This document shows, piece by piece, positions 40,422 through 49,486 of a stretch of DNA of 64,000 bases (within the stretch, counting starts at the first letter, position 1; every line of letters begins with the position of its first letter). Location: IMG/VR virus record IMGVR_UViG_3300037585_005926, positions 1 to 64,000 of that record; one strand, given 5' to 3'. Source of the DNA: a virus. Both the position numbers and the translations under genes were made by a program. Below the pieces are notes generated by a model, which worked only from the letters and a program-made list of their open reading frames with translations, searched no databases and was not told the DNA's origin.

Positions 40422-41273
40422 ATGAATATCTTATTAACAGGTGGTAATGGGTTTCTTGCGAAAGAGCTAAAGCACTATTTTCTAAATAACACAGCCTTGG
40501 ATTGCAAACTCCTTGTAACCGACAGAACTACCCTTAACGTCACCGATTACGAGAGCGTTAGGGGTTTTTTTGAGAACAATGTAGTAGACGTTGTCATACA
40601 TACCGCGGTAAAAGGTGGCAAACGATTAGATACGCAGACGGTTGATGACATTATCGATAATATCTTGATGTTCAAAAACTTGAGTTATTTTTCTGATCAG
40701 TTTAAAATAATGTTCAATTTTGGATCCGGCGCAGAGTTTAATCGCATGAACTCTATTGATTGTGCGACTGAAGAATCGGTGAGTGCATCATTACCTACCG
40801 ATTATTATGGATTATCTAAGAATATTATCGCCCGAAAAATAGCAAAAATGAATAGTAATATTTATAACTTACGCTTATTTGGGTGTTTTGGGCAACACGA
40901 AGAACCGCAAAGATTGTTTCGCTCTTGTTATAACAATTTCAAACTAAATCAAAGCGCGCTAATAACATGTGACAGGTACATGGACTATTTTTACGCTCAA
41001 GACGTAGGCCGAGTAATCGAGCATATTATCGAAAAACATGATATGAGTCTGCCAAGAGACATAAATCTATGTTACTCAGAGAAACACACCTTGAGCGAAC
41101 ACGCACAGGTGATTAAAGATTTGACAAACGCAAAGTCGCAGGTTATAATAGAACAGAAAGAATTGGGCAAATCCTATACGGGTAAGGCACACGTGCTCGA
41201 TTCGCTAAACATTGACCTGATGGGTCTGAATAAAGGAGTAAAAGAATGTCTGAAAAGTTGGAACAAATTATAG
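40422..41273 (+). CDS. NAD-dependent sugar epimerase/reductase (extended SDR)
   Basis: Product of 283 aa. The nucleotide-binding start NILLTGGNGFLAKEL and catalytic DYYGLSKN (Tyr-x3-Lys) define an extended SDR. Overall divergent; it could reduce the 4-keto group of the dideoxysugar made by its neighbours. CGGAG site; overlaps the next gene by 28 bases. Confidence 0.75.
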   Translation: MNILLTGGNGFLAKELKHYFLNNTALDCKLLVTDRTTLNVTDYESVRGFFENNVVDVVIHTAVKGGKRLDTQTVDDIIDNILMFKNLSYFSDQFKIMFNFGSGAEFNRMNSIDCATEESVSASLPTDYYGLSKNIIARKIAKMNSNIYNLRLFGCFGQHEEPQRLFRSCYNNFKLNQSALITCDRYMDYFYAQDVGRVIEHIIEKHDMSLPRDINLCYSEKHTLSEHAQVIKDLTNAKSQVIIEQKELGKSYTGKAHVLDSLNIDLMGLNKGVKECLKSWNKL

Positions 41274-42583
41274 AGTTGGTGTCTGATTACATTTCTGAGA
41301 AGCACGAAAATGAAACGTGGACCCCTGGCGAAGACTGGGTAGCATACTCGGGCCCGGTTTTTGATGAAAAAGAATACATCGCCGCTGTACGCCAAATACT
41401 AGATGGTTGGATGATTTTTGGCAAGAACGCAAGAGAGTTTGAGTTAAAGTTTCCGTCTAAGCTTGGAAAACTCTACGGATCCTTAACTAACTCAGGTTCA
41501 TCGGCAAACTTGCTGATGGTAGCCGCTACTAAATCGCGACGATTCCCAAAACAATTAAAGGACGGAGACAAGATTATTACCCCAGTTGTTTGTTTTCCGA
41601 CAACCATTAATCCTATTATACAAAACAACCTTGTACCAGTGTTTGTAGACGTTGAGCTTCCAAGTGTAAACTTGGACCTGGATAGAGTAGAAGAAGTCCT
41701 TGAGAGCGACCCTGACATTAAGGGGATAATGTTTGCACACGTGTTGGGTAACCCGCCTGACATGGACAGATTGATGGCTCTCGTAGAAAAATACGATTTG
41801 GTATTTCTAGAAGATGCATGCGATGCTTTGGGATCTTACTACGACGGTAAGAAGTTGGGCTCCTATGGAGACATGTCAACATGCTCTTTCTTCCCAGCCC
41901 ACCATATGACGATGGGAGAGGGAGGTTTCATTGCAACTAACAGTCAGAAGACACGTACGGCATTGGCTAGTATCCGAGACTGGGGGCGCGCTTGTTACTG
42001 CAACTCAATGAAACCAGGCAACGTCACAAGCGAAACAGCGTGTGGTAACAGATTTAAAAACTGGTTGCCCGGCCTCAAAGATGCTGTGTACGATCACCGC
42101 TATGTTTTCGATGAAATAGGTTACAACCTTAAACCACTAGATTTGCAGGCTGCAATGGGCCTACAGCAGCTTGAAAAACTTCCAATGTTAGATGCTGCTC
42201 GGAGAGAAAACTGGGCCAAGCTACGGGCCATATTTGAGCCTTATGCACAATACTTTCATATGCCGGAGGCTACCGAAAAGTCAGACCCGTGTTGGTTTGC
42301 CTTTCTGTTGACAATCAAGGAAGGTGCCCCTTTCTCTCGTTCGGATATAGTAAACCATCTTGAGGGTCTTAAAATTCAAACACGTTCTTACTTCTCAGGC
42401 AACATCTTGGCTCACCCGGGCTACGTTCACCTTGCTGAAGAATATGGTGATATGTATGAAACCTTCCCTAACGCCCAATTGATTACGACAAACTCGTTCT
42501 TTTTAGGAACCTATGTAGGCCTCACCGGCGAGAAACTTGAATATATTAAGGAAGCAGTTGATGGCTTCTTTGAGAATTTGTAA
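41246..42583 (+). CDS. rfbH: RfbH/E1-like sugar 3-dehydratase (PLP/PMP, iron-sulfur)
   Basis: Product of 445 aa of the DegT/AHBA fold. FFPAHHMTMGEGG places His219-His220 where aminotransferases have the PLP lysine, the hallmark of the E1 dehydratase (AscC/RfbH). Cys192, Cys250, Cys252 and Cys266 give C-x57-C-x-C-x13-C, matching the E1 2Fe-2S pattern C-x57-C-x-C-x7-C except for a longer last gap. DWGRACYC and GYNLKPLDLQAAMGL are also RfbH-like. It removes the 3-OH from a 4-keto-6-deoxy nucleotide sugar. A partner reductase (E3) is not seen. AAGGAG site. Confidence 0.88.
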   Translation: MSEKLEQIIELVSDYISEKHENETWTPGEDWVAYSGPVFDEKEYIAAVRQILDGWMIFGKNAREFELKFPSKLGKLYGSLTNSGSSANLLMVAATKSRRFPKQLKDGDKIITPVVCFPTTINPIIQNNLVPVFVDVELPSVNLDLDRVEEVLESDPDIKGIMFAHVLGNPPDMDRLMALVEKYDLVFLEDACDALGSYYDGKKLGSYGDMSTCSFFPAHHMTMGEGGFIATNSQKTRTALASIRDWGRACYCNSMKPGNVTSETACGNRFKNWLPGLKDAVYDHRYVFDEIGYNLKPLDLQAAMGLQQLEKLPMLDAARRENWAKLRAIFEPYAQYFHMPEATEKSDPCWFAFLLTIKEGAPFSRSDIVNHLEGLKIQTRSYFSGNILAHPGYVHLAEEYGDMYETFPNAQLITTNSFFLGTYVGLTGEKLEYIKEAVDGFFENL

Positions 42584-43533
42584 TGAAACTCGTTTATGTC
42601 ACCGGCTGCCTGGGGTTTATTGGCTCGTATGTAACACGTAAATGCCTTGACAGGGGCTGGAAAGTGTATGGAGTAGACAAGTGCACGTATGTAGCCAACA
42701 CTTCACTGCTAAAAAGCTTCGAAGCTAACCCCAACTTTACTTTCATCAAAGAGGATATAAAAGATCTTCAGCATCTGTATGACTGTGATTACGTTATTAA
42801 TACGGCCGCAGAATCTCATGTAGGAAATAGCATCATTGATTCGCAAGAGTTTATTGATAGTAACATTGTGGGTGTTCGCAACTTGTTGGACTTGATTCGC
42901 AACAAGCCCGTCAATTGCAATAGACGGCCGGTATTTTTTCACTTCAGCACTGACGAAGTATATGGGGATATTGAAAGCGGTGAACATACAGAACAAGATA
43001 TTTTACACCCAAGCAATCCATATTCAGCGGCAAAAGCTTGTTCTGATATGCTTATCTTAGCGTGGGCCCGAACATATGGCGTCGAGTACATTCTGCTACG
43101 TCCAACCAATAACTATGGAATAGGGCAGTACCCAGAGAAACTGATACCACTTTCTGTAAAGAATCTAATGCGAAATAGAAAGATTAGACTTCATAACGCC
43201 GGAACGCCAGTGAGAAACTGGTTGCATGCTGATGATACAGCAGAAGCTGTTATGACCATCATAGACTCAGGTAACACGAACGAAATCTATAATGTTGCCG
43301 GCGGCTTTGAGCAAAAGAACATAGATACAATATTAAAAGTTATTGACAACTTCTTTGAAGAAGATTATAATTGGGAAGAACATGTTGATTTTTCTTATTC
43401 TCGCGAAGGTCAAGATGTACGATATGCCTTGAACGATGACAAACTACGGGCCCTAGGTTGGACCGCCAAAAGAGACTTTAACAAAGAAATTTACGATATT
43501 GTTCAATATTATAAAAAGAATTTCATATGGTAG
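42583..43533 (+). CDS. nucleotide-sugar 4,6-dehydratase (RmlB-like)
   Basis: Product of 316 aa. VTGCLGFIGSYVTRK (NAD site), NTAAESHVGNSI, HFSTDEVYGD (catalytic Thr-Asp-Glu), NPYSAAKACSD (Tyr-x3-Lys), RPTNNYGIGQYPEKLIP and GTPVRNWLHADD are RmlB-type motifs. It would give a 4-keto-6-deoxyglucose nucleotide, the substrate of the RfbH-like enzyme encoded just before. RmlB uses dTDP sugars while RfbH classically uses CDP sugars, so the nucleotide here is uncertain. Confidence 0.88.
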   Translation: MKLVYVTGCLGFIGSYVTRKCLDRGWKVYGVDKCTYVANTSLLKSFEANPNFTFIKEDIKDLQHLYDCDYVINTAAESHVGNSIIDSQEFIDSNIVGVRNLLDLIRNKPVNCNRRPVFFHFSTDEVYGDIESGEHTEQDILHPSNPYSAAKACSDMLILAWARTYGVEYILLRPTNNYGIGQYPEKLIPLSVKNLMRNRKIRLHNAGTPVRNWLHADDTAEAVMTIIDSGNTNEIYNVAGGFEQKNIDTILKVIDNFFEEDYNWEEHVDFSYSREGQDVRYALNDDKLRALGWTAKRDFNKEIYDIVQYYKKNFIW

Positions 43534-43560
43534 AATATGATACACACAGGAGTAGAAAGA

Positions 43561-44532
43561 ATGCCCAAATGGTATGAACCCACTAGCGATAATATTATTG
43601 GTATTCCCCTCGCCGAAAACGCTCCGGAATGGCAATGCTCATCTGGGACCCCCGAATTGCAACTAGCTGATCTTGGCCGACGAGCGGATTACCTTGTAAG
43701 CGAGTTTAAGGATTACGTGAAAGACCCAGAGTTGGAAAAATTGATTTCAGGAAAGCGCTTGGCATTCATTGGGCCCGCTCCAAGTTTAGATGGCCTGGGT
43801 CTTGGTGAATTGTTCGACTCATATGATTTGGTAGTTCGCATCAATACTGCCTATCACATGCCAGAGCAGCTTTGGGAAGACTACGGGAAGAGGACAGATA
43901 TACTAGTAAACTGCTTAAACTTTAACAAAATCAGAGCTTTGCAAGAAAACATGGACTTCACAAAATCTGTGAAGTATCTTATACAGCCACAGCTTTCAAT
44001 GTGGGACATCAAAAAAGCCGAAAAGATTATCCACGAATGGGGCGCCCCATTTCATAACGTGTGTGATGGTTATTTGTTTAAGGTTAACAAGGAAATAGGC
44101 ACAACCACTAACACTGGTTTGCTGGGGGTGATAACTCTCTTGAACTATAATATAAAAGAGTTGTATATTGGAGGATTCACCTTTTTTGATATGGGTTCAA
44201 AGAGTGGAGAATACTACAACAAAGCACACCTCTCTCAAACAATCAAATATGACCCAGTTCAAGTAGTTGATAATAAACTCACCAGCGCCTCGTTAAGGTT
44301 AGATGACCTGCACTTGCAGGAGCCTCAAATATTGTATTTTGGTAAAATATTGCGAAAATATTATGGAACCAAGATCCAGGTGGATGAGTATCTAAGACAA
44401 AATTTCAATTTATGGATAGACGGCGCCGTCGACGGCATCTCTGATAAAGGCGTTAAAAAACTTTTTCAACTTGATAGACAATTAAAACTAAACAACAATT
44501 TAACCATTTGTAAATGGGAAGGAAAAATATAA
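43561..44532 (+). CDS. GT29-like sialyltransferase
   Basis: Product of 323 aa from ATG 43561 (AGGAG eight bases upstream; 43537 is an in-frame alternative). RLAFIGPAPSLDGLGLG, then YDLVVRINTA, and later TTTNTGLLGVITLL followed by LYIGGFTFFD resemble the L and S sialylmotifs of GT29. It would transfer an acidic sugar from a CMP donor, which fits the NeuA-like synthetase encoded next. Overlaps the next gene. Confidence 0.65.
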   Translation: MPKWYEPTSDNIIGIPLAENAPEWQCSSGTPELQLADLGRRADYLVSEFKDYVKDPELEKLISGKRLAFIGPAPSLDGLGLGELFDSYDLVVRINTAYHMPEQLWEDYGKRTDILVNCLNFNKIRALQENMDFTKSVKYLIQPQLSMWDIKKAEKIIHEWGAPFHNVCDGYLFKVNKEIGTTTNTGLLGVITLLNYNIKELYIGGFTFFDMGSKSGEYYNKAHLSQTIKYDPVQVVDNKLTSASLRLDDLHLQEPQILYFGKILRKYYGTKIQVDEYLRQNFNLWIDGAVDGISDKGVKKLFQLDRQLKLNNNLTICKWEGKI

Positions 44533-45668
44533 TGAAAGTAGTAGCAATGATACCTGCCCGTTTTGGCAGCAAAAGAATCCCAAAAAAGAATATACGCTTG
44601 TTAAATGGAATCCCATTGATAAGTTATATTATTAGAGCCGCCAAAGAGGCAAAATGCTTCGATGAAATATACGTTAACTCAGAGTCAGATATTTTGGGAG
44701 AGATTGCAGAAAAAGAAGGCGTAAGTTTTTATAAACGCCCCGCGGAACTTTCAACCGACAGCGCAACAAACGATGAGTTCACACAAGACTTTATGAACAA
44801 TGTAGAGTGTGATGTATTGGTACAACTTTTACCTACATCACCGTTCATAAAAGCACGCGACATACTAAAATTTACCGCCACTATGCTCGGCACGGAGGCC
44901 GACACACTTGTATCAGTTACCGATCAACAGATAGAGTGCATATATAATCGACAGCCAGTCAACTTTGACCAAAAGAAGATCTCCCCACCGTCGCAGGATG
45001 TGACGCCGGTACAACCTTATGCATGCGGCATGATGGGTTGGAAAACCTCCAACTATCTTGCGAATATGGATAAGTACAATTGTGGTTATCACGGTGGTGA
45101 CGGCGATATACACTTCTATACTGTTTCGGGCTTTGCGACAGTTGACGTTGACAACGAAGAAGATTTTCAATTAGCGGAAGTAATTGCCCGAGCAATATCA
45201 AAAGAAGCATATGCACCTCAATTTTATGGCGAAACGCATTCGGAAGTTGATGTTCCTTCAATCTTGCTTAAGGACGGAGTTAAAAATAATAATTTACATG
45301 ACACCAACAAAGAAATAGTCAATATCAACGAGATACGTTCTTCGTTCAAGTCAACAAAGTCGTGGAGTCACCGAGTTGTAAATACGGAAAACAACAGCGC
45401 GACCTTGATCCACCAACAGCCGGGCCAAGGAAATCGAAGGCACTATCACCCAGATTGGAACGAGTGGTGGTATATCGTCGATGGAGAGTGGGAGTGGGAA
45501 ATCGACGGAGTTAAGAAAATTGTCAAAAAAGATGATATTGTTTTTATACCCAAGGGTATAATACACAGAATAGAGGCCACCGGTGACAAGCCTGCAATTC
45601 GCCTAGCTATCAGCCGGGAAGATGTGGCACATGTATATCCAGATGGAGAGCATACAAATGAAAGATAA
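44532..45668 (+). CDS. NeuA-like CMP-sugar synthetase fused to a cupin
   Basis: Product of 378 aa. Residues 1-225 form a cytidylyltransferase: AMIPARFGSKRIPKKNIR and LLPTSPFIKARDI are characteristic of NeuA/PseF/KdsB enzymes. Residues about 285-378 are a cupin: RRHYHPDWNEWWYIVDGEWE, DDIVFIPKGIIHRIE with metal-binding His residues. The fusion suggests a CMP-activated acidic sugar with an extra cupin-catalysed modification or regulatory sensing. Overlaps both neighbours. Confidence 0.8.
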   Translation: MKVVAMIPARFGSKRIPKKNIRLLNGIPLISYIIRAAKEAKCFDEIYVNSESDILGEIAEKEGVSFYKRPAELSTDSATNDEFTQDFMNNVECDVLVQLLPTSPFIKARDILKFTATMLGTEADTLVSVTDQQIECIYNRQPVNFDQKKISPPSQDVTPVQPYACGMMGWKTSNYLANMDKYNCGYHGGDGDIHFYTVSGFATVDVDNEEDFQLAEVIARAISKEAYAPQFYGETHSEVDVPSILLKDGVKNNNLHDTNKEIVNINEIRSSFKSTKSWSHRVVNTENNSATLIHQQPGQGNRRHYHPDWNEWWYIVDGEWEWEIDGVKKIVKKDDIVFIPKGIIHRIEATGDKPAIRLAISREDVAHVYPDGEHTNER

Positions 45669-46557
45669 TGTACTTTTGAATGAAACAATGTTTGTCATAG
45701 GTTCGGGCCCGAGCTTGAACGCTATCGATATCAAAAAATTAGAGGGTCTTCATACTATTTCCTTGAATCGGCAGTATATTGCCTATGAAGACTGGGGCTT
45801 TTGGCCAAAATACCACGCTTGTATCGATATACGATTGATAAATACTATTTACGAATCAGATCTTCTTCCAATGATGTTAAGCCCGGAATGCGAAATTGAG
45901 AGATTTTTCATCTATGGCTGCAGCAATCTTGAAGTCCCGGAGGACGTCGCTGCACACTATAACATTCAAGCAGGGGCGCTTCCGGAAAAGCTCATATGGA
46001 TACCGGCGGTTGGTAGTACATTCCGGACCCCCGCTCAGCGCACCAAGACTATTCCGAAGCTAGAAACATGCTATGTAGACCCAGAGCTAGCGCGGGAAAG
46101 ACTGAGCACACATCTTCGGGATCCAAATGATCCGTATTCATGCTTAGAGCACTTTGGTATCTCCGGAGCCTGGTCAGTAACATTAGCTCGCAGCTTGGGG
46201 TATAAAAGAGTTGTCGTCTTGGGCATCGATGCCAACTACGTTCCCCGTGTCGAATCAATTAGTGCTGGAAGAGACCTCAACCACTTTCACAAAAATTATT
46301 TTGATGTAGATACTTTTGTATATCAAGTTAACTTCGGGCCGGCCACCGGCTACTTAGAACCATGGAAAATAATGGCCACCGGCACTGGCCTCAATGACCA
46401 GCCCGTTTCTTGCGGATCGCCAGATGCGGCCCATGTTTGCGCCGATGAGACCATTGAGGTAATTTCATCTTCGCCAGGCTCACCTATTAATGAGTGGTTT
46501 GAATATATTGATTTTAATAAATTGTTGGAAAGCTATGAGGCAGAAGATGAATATTGA
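45658..46557 (+). CDS. GT42/DUF115-like glycosyltransferase
   Basis: Product of 299 aa from ATG 45658. MFVIGSGPSLNAIDIKKLEG, then KYHACIDIRL, and SGAWSVTLARSLGYKRVVVL followed by GIDANYV share the layout of GT42 sialyltransferases (Cst-type) and DUF115 proteins. A second CMP-acidic-sugar transferase is therefore plausible. It overlaps the NeuA-cupin gene by 11 bases. Confidence 0.6.
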   Translation: MKDNVLLNETMFVIGSGPSLNAIDIKKLEGLHTISLNRQYIAYEDWGFWPKYHACIDIRLINTIYESDLLPMMLSPECEIERFFIYGCSNLEVPEDVAAHYNIQAGALPEKLIWIPAVGSTFRTPAQRTKTIPKLETCYVDPELARERLSTHLRDPNDPYSCLEHFGISGAWSVTLARSLGYKRVVVLGIDANYVPRVESISAGRDLNHFHKNYFDVDTFVYQVNFGPATGYLEPWKIMATGTGLNDQPVSCGSPDAAHVCADETIEVISSSPGSPINEWFEYIDFNKLLESYEAEDEY

Positions 46558-47269
46558 TTTTGCAAACCAAAATGTGCTGGTAACTGGTGGTACCCGCGGA
46601 ATAGGTAATCAAATTGCAAACGATTTCGCCAATTTAGGTGCACACGTTTTGATTACTGGCACGAAAAAACCAAAACAAAAGATACACCAAAACATACAAT
46701 TTGTTTCTGCGAATTTTCTGGATAACACTTCAACCGAAAACTTTATTAAAGAGATCTCTGAACAAACATTTGATGTCTGCGTTAACAATGCTGGCATTAA
46801 CAAGATTGATCCACTCTGCGAGGTCAAAGAGCAAGACTGGAATGACGTAATGAAAGTCAACCTCACAGCACCATTTTTGATACAGCAGGCTGTATGCAAG
46901 AACATGCTCAACCAGAGCTACGGAAAGATAGTCAATATCTCCTCTATATGGGGCACAGTCAGCATTCCGCACCGCGCCAGTTACTCTGCCAGCAAGTTCG
47001 GTCTACGAGGCCTCACGGCAGCCTCAGCGGCCGAACTGGCTCAACATAACATTTTGATCAACACTGTCTCGCCGGGGTTCACATTAACTGACCTGACCAA
47101 ACAAATCTTGGGTGAACAGGGTATTGAAGACTTGACAAAACAGATTCCAATGCGACGAATGGCTGAGGTGGATGAAATATCGAGAGTTGTACTGTTCATG
47201 TGCAGCAAACTCAATACATATATTTCTGGCCAGAATATCATTGTAGACGGCGGATTTGTAAATGTGTGA
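46547..47269 (+). CDS. classical short-chain dehydrogenase/reductase
   Basis: Product of 240 aa from ATG 46547 (GAGG upstream). VLVTGGTRGIGNQIA, VNNAGIN, ISSIWGT and ASYSASKFG give the complete NAD(P) site and Ser-Tyr-Lys triad; GQNIIVDGGF ends the fold. FabG-like, substrate unknown; likely an oxidoreductase acting with the cyclase and aminotransferase encoded next. Confidence 0.82.
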   Translation: MNIDFANQNVLVTGGTRGIGNQIANDFANLGAHVLITGTKKPKQKIHQNIQFVSANFLDNTSTENFIKEISEQTFDVCVNNAGINKIDPLCEVKEQDWNDVMKVNLTAPFLIQQAVCKNMLNQSYGKIVNISSIWGTVSIPHRASYSASKFGLRGLTAASAAELAQHNILINTVSPGFTLTDLTKQILGEQGIEDLTKQIPMRRMAEVDEISRVVLFMCSKLNTYISGQNIIVDGGFVNV

Positions 47270-48323
47270 CATCGAAACTATTGAAATTAAATCTTATAGA
47301 AGAAAATATAAAGTTATGTTTCAACAACTGTCGGAGAGCCTAGTTGAGAATGTTAAGGAAAAGTCTTTTTTGATAATCGATTCAAACGTAGACAAATACT
47401 TTCCCCTGTTTCGTTCAAGATTTGATGAACACAACATATTTGTTGTCGAAGCAAATGAACAAAATAAGACCTTGCAAACCTGCACGGCCCTTGTCGAAAG
47501 ACTTGTATCCCAGGGTTTTAAAAGAAATCATAAACTTATTGCTGTGGGCGGCGGTGTTGTCCAAGACATAACAGCGTTTACAGCATCAGTTCTATATCGT
47601 GGTGTTGAATGGAGATTCTTTCCCACGACTCTGTTGGCTCAAGCAGATAGCTGCATAGGCAGCAAGACATCCATCAACTTGGGCGAAACAAAGAACTTAT
47701 TAGGCACGTTTTATCCACCAGCGGAGATCTATTGTTGCCCTGAGTTTTTAGAAACGTTGCATGAGGACGACATCAAATCTGGCATCGGCGAGATATTCCA
47801 TTATTATTTAACAGCAGATAGCAACATGTCGAAAGAACTAGCAGAATCGTATGAATCGGTCATTAAACATCCGGCCCTCCGCTGCGCCAAGCACATTAGA
47901 GAAAGCCTCTCCATTAAAAAGAGAATGATTGAAAAGGATGAGTTTGATGAAGGCGAGAGAAAGATATTCAATTACGGTCACACTTTTGGTCACGCTATAG
48001 AAGCGATTAGTAGATACGAAGTAAGTCATGGCAATGCTGTTACATTAGGAATGGATATTGCTAACTATATTTCGTTGAAAAAAGGACTTATAGAGCAGGC
48101 CACATACGAACACCTGTTCGGGATGATTAAAAAAAATATACCAGACTATCGTTTAACCGAAGATAGGCTTCAAGACTATTTTACTTTTTTGTCAAAAGAC
48201 AAGAAGAACATTGACAATTCTTTAGTTTGTATATTACCATATGGGATCGGAGACATGAGAACAACTGCAATAGATGATATTGACAGTGTAAAAGATATAA
48301 TAAGAGAGTATTTTAACAAATGA
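47262..48323 (+). CDS. sugar-phosphate cyclase (3-dehydroquinate-synthase family)
   Basis: Product of 353 aa. IAVGGGVVQDITAFTASV, FFPTTLLAQADSCIGSKTSI, NLGETKNLLGTFYPP and the metal-binding KSGIGEIFHY ... NYGHTFGHAIE define the family. The N-L-G-E-T-K-N-L-L-G-T-F segment differs from housekeeping DHQ synthase and is closer in style to cyclases of C7-cyclitol and inosose pathways. The following aminotransferase and SIS isomerase genes support a cyclitol role over shikimate synthesis. Substrate inferred, not shown. Confidence 0.78.
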   Translation: MCDIETIEIKSYRRKYKVMFQQLSESLVENVKEKSFLIIDSNVDKYFPLFRSRFDEHNIFVVEANEQNKTLQTCTALVERLVSQGFKRNHKLIAVGGGVVQDITAFTASVLYRGVEWRFFPTTLLAQADSCIGSKTSINLGETKNLLGTFYPPAEIYCCPEFLETLHEDDIKSGIGEIFHYYLTADSNMSKELAESYESVIKHPALRCAKHIRESLSIKKRMIEKDEFDEGERKIFNYGHTFGHAIEAISRYEVSHGNAVTLGMDIANYISLKKGLIEQATYEHLFGMIKKNIPDYRLTEDRLQDYFTFLSKDKKNIDNSLVCILPYGIGDMRTTAIDDIDSVKDIIREYFNK

Positions 48324-49486
48324 GAAGTATAGCCCGTAGTAGTAAATTTGATATTAAGGTTGATTTTTCAAAAAGTCACGAATCTTATCTATTTGATAAA
48401 AACACCGATAGGGAGCTTTTAGATTTTTTTGGCATGTATGCGTCATTGCCTCTTGGTTACAATCACCCGATTTTCAAGTCAGATGAATTTATAGAAGAAT
48501 ACTTACGTGTAGCCAGTTTTAAAATAAATAACTGTGAGTTCACCTCCGACGAAACGCTGGAGTTTGACAGGGACTTTAAGCGATACGCTGGGGTCGACAT
48601 TTTTGAACATTTCCACTATTCTTGCACCGGTGCGCTAGCCGTTGAAGCGGCAATTAAAACATGCATAGATTATAAGCGCCACACAAGCCCATTGATCTTA
48701 TCGTTCGATAACAGTTTCCATGGAATCAATAGTTACGGAGGCTTTGTGACCTCTCGATTTCCTGGCGCCGATACGCGCTTGGATGGATATCCATCTGTCT
48801 TTTCTAAAAAGATTCCCTGCAATCTAGAGAATGTTGAAGAAGAAATGCGCACTGGTAAAATAACTTGTGTATTAGTCGAACCAATTCAATGTAGCGCTGG
48901 AGATATCTATCATGATAACCAATTCTTTAATGGTTTGCGTACTCTTTGCAATGTATATGACGTCCCACTAGTGTTTGATGAGATACAGATTGGTTTTGGT
49001 GGCACAGGCAAAGTGTGGTACTTCCAGCATCTTGATATAGTGCCTGACATCGTTATCTTTGGAAAGAAGACACAGTTGTCGGGAATCATGGCACAAGAAA
49101 AATACGGAGAAATATTTAATCCAAAGAACAGTATCAGATTAGAGGTGACATGGGACGGCGATGTGGCCGATATGGTAAGGTGTAAATACATCATGAAGGC
49201 ATATGAAAAAAACAATATACTGGACAATGTCAACAAGCAGAGTAAGGCCATAATGGGCGGGTTGTCCGACATAGAGGAGATACTAAATTTGAGAAATTGT
49301 GGATTAATTATAGGATTTGATTTGCCAAACTCTCAAAAGCGTGATATAGTAGTAGACAAGTTGTATAAAAACGGCTTAATTTGCAACAAAACCGGTCAAA
49401 AATCTGTTAGATTTAGACCAAATTTGAATGTAAATGAAAAAGAAATAGACCATGCGTTACAAATTATAAAGGAAACAATAAAGTAA
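48320..49486 (+). CDS. class III aminotransferase (lysine 6-aminotransferase-like)
   Basis: Product of 388 aa. HFHYSCTGALAVEAAIKT, LSFDNSFHG, LVFDEIQIGFGGTGKVW and VIFGKKTQLSGIM with the PLP lysine near residue 247 resemble L-lysine 6-aminotransferase. In this context it more likely aminates a keto sugar or keto cyclitol from the cyclase/SDR pair. ATG overlaps the previous TGA. Confidence 0.78.
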   Translation: MRSIARSSKFDIKVDFSKSHESYLFDKNTDRELLDFFGMYASLPLGYNHPIFKSDEFIEEYLRVASFKINNCEFTSDETLEFDRDFKRYAGVDIFEHFHYSCTGALAVEAAIKTCIDYKRHTSPLILSFDNSFHGINSYGGFVTSRFPGADTRLDGYPSVFSKKIPCNLENVEEEMRTGKITCVLVEPIQCSAGDIYHDNQFFNGLRTLCNVYDVPLVFDEIQIGFGGTGKVWYFQHLDIVPDIVIFGKKTQLSGIMAQEKYGEIFNPKNSIRLEVTWDGDVADMVRCKYIMKAYEKNNILDNVNKQSKAIMGGLSDIEEILNLRNCGLIIGFDLPNSQKRDIVVDKLYKNGLICNKTGQKSVRFRPNLNVNEKEIDHALQIIKETIK

